Positions 6,145 through 6,251 of a DNA stretch of 6,251 nucleotides are shown here, one piece after another. The DNA is from Rhizobiaceae bacterium (GTDB lineage Bacteria > Pseudomonadota > Alphaproteobacteria > Rhizobiales > Rhizobiaceae). Under the pieces are notes generated by a model that ran no database searches, was not told the origin of the DNA, and saw only the letters and a program-made list of their open reading frames with translations. Position 1 is the stretch's first letter; every line of letters begins with the position of its first letter. A program made the translations under genes and the position numbers. The stretch is from NCBI GenBank assembly GCA_913776675.1, contig CAJYRE010000276.1:1-6251 (forward strand), read 5' to 3'.

Positions 6145-6251
6145 TCAGCCATTTGCTGCCTCCGCCTTCATTCGCGCTAGAAAAGCAACACCCTCGGCCA
6201 TTTTTATTTCCCACGGATCAGCCGAGGTCAGTGATGGCAGGCGTCCGCGAT
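6145..6251 (-). CDS. C-terminal end of an unidentified protein (partial)
   Basis: The - strand frame is open from the window edge to TGA at 6145-6147, giving the last 34 residues, which include SLTSADPWEIKMAEGVAFLARM and end in KAEAANG. The supporting evidence is its 8-base overlap with the GIY-YIG start (AAATGGCTGA), a typical coupling arrangement, and a ribosome site for the next gene embedded in it. The tail is alpha-helical and Ala/Glu-rich with no family motif. T5orf172 genes of this type are, as I recall, often preceded by a DEAD/DEAH-box helicase gene, so a helicase is a reasonable guess that this fragment cannot prove. Confidence 0.6.
   Translation of the reverse strand, partial: RGRLPSLTSADPWEIKMAEGVAFLARMKAEAANG
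6159..6163 (-). promoter_or_regulatory. Ribosome binding site of the GIY-YIG gene
   Basis: GGAGG on the - strand lies six bases before ATG 6152. It sits inside the last codons of the upstream gene, which supports this start and indicates that the two genes are expressed together. Confidence 0.75.

Larger units (their letters stand above)
4953..6152 (-). pseudogene. GIY-YIG (T5orf172-type) nuclease-family gene interrupted by an in-frame TGA
   Basis: The frame runs 399 codons from ATG 6152 and is open except for TGA at codon 145 (5718-5720). Coding sense continues at once after it (ADFEKFKPLFDKVQDELKTG), so this is one gene with a nonsense change, not two genes. A GTG at 5636 could begin the second half but has no ribosome site. 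Residues 1-144 form an acidic, helical N-region with LLAELGIEVE at 11-20 and again at 108-117. Residues 267-272 (GTIYVL) and 289-292 (HKIG) correspond to the GIY and YIG strands. R301 in VEKRI is the likely catalytic arginine, E333 in KLEKLIHRVF a possible metal ligand, and REWF (360-363) is typical of T5orf172. GIY-YIG enzymes cut DNA; the target here is unknown. The gene overlaps the upstream - strand gene by 8 bases. Sequencing error, readthrough or real decay remain possible. Confidence 0.82.

Overview
This window carries a complete type VI secretion (T6SS) spike-and-cargo operon on the + strand, at about 76-4593. A roughly 360-base gene-free stretch follows. On the - strand lie the end of an unidentified gene and a GIY-YIG (T5orf172-type) nuclease-family gene interrupted by one in-frame TGA. 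The organism is a Gram-negative bacterium, because a T6SS requires an outer membrane and one protein has a Sec signal peptide. The wording of the VgrG core and of the GIY-YIG protein recalls alphaproteobacterial relatives. That impression comes from memory and not from a search.

Region by region: (1) 76-2238, vgrG, with a conserved core at moderate-to-high G+C that turns abruptly A+T-rich near position 1540-1620. (2) 2252-2713, a secreted protein with six cysteines. (3) 2724-3710, a 328-aa protein with two or three hydrophobic, Gly/Ala-rich segments around a Lys/Glu-rich helix. (4) 3711-4271, a Trp-rich 186-aa protein, presumably cytoplasmic. (5) 4291-4593, a stand-alone PAAR tip protein. (6) 4594-4952, no gene; it holds a perfect 16-bp palindrome and a weaker dyad. 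(7) 4953-6152, the interrupted GIY-YIG gene on the - strand. (8) 6145-6251, the last 34 codons of an upstream - strand gene that overlaps it by 8 bases.

The five + strand genes are tightly packed (0-19 base gaps) and co-directional, so they read as one transcription unit. VgrG and PAAR would form the spike and its tip. The three genes between them are in the place where an effector, its immunity protein and sometimes an adaptor are normally found. I recognise none of the three and see no DUF4123, DUF1795 or DUF2169 adaptor. They are the candidate undescribed system here, most plausibly a membrane- or envelope-targeting effector with a periplasmic partner. The A+T-rich composition of the VgrG tail plus this cargo, between a G+C-richer VgrG core and PAAR, fits a cassette exchange.
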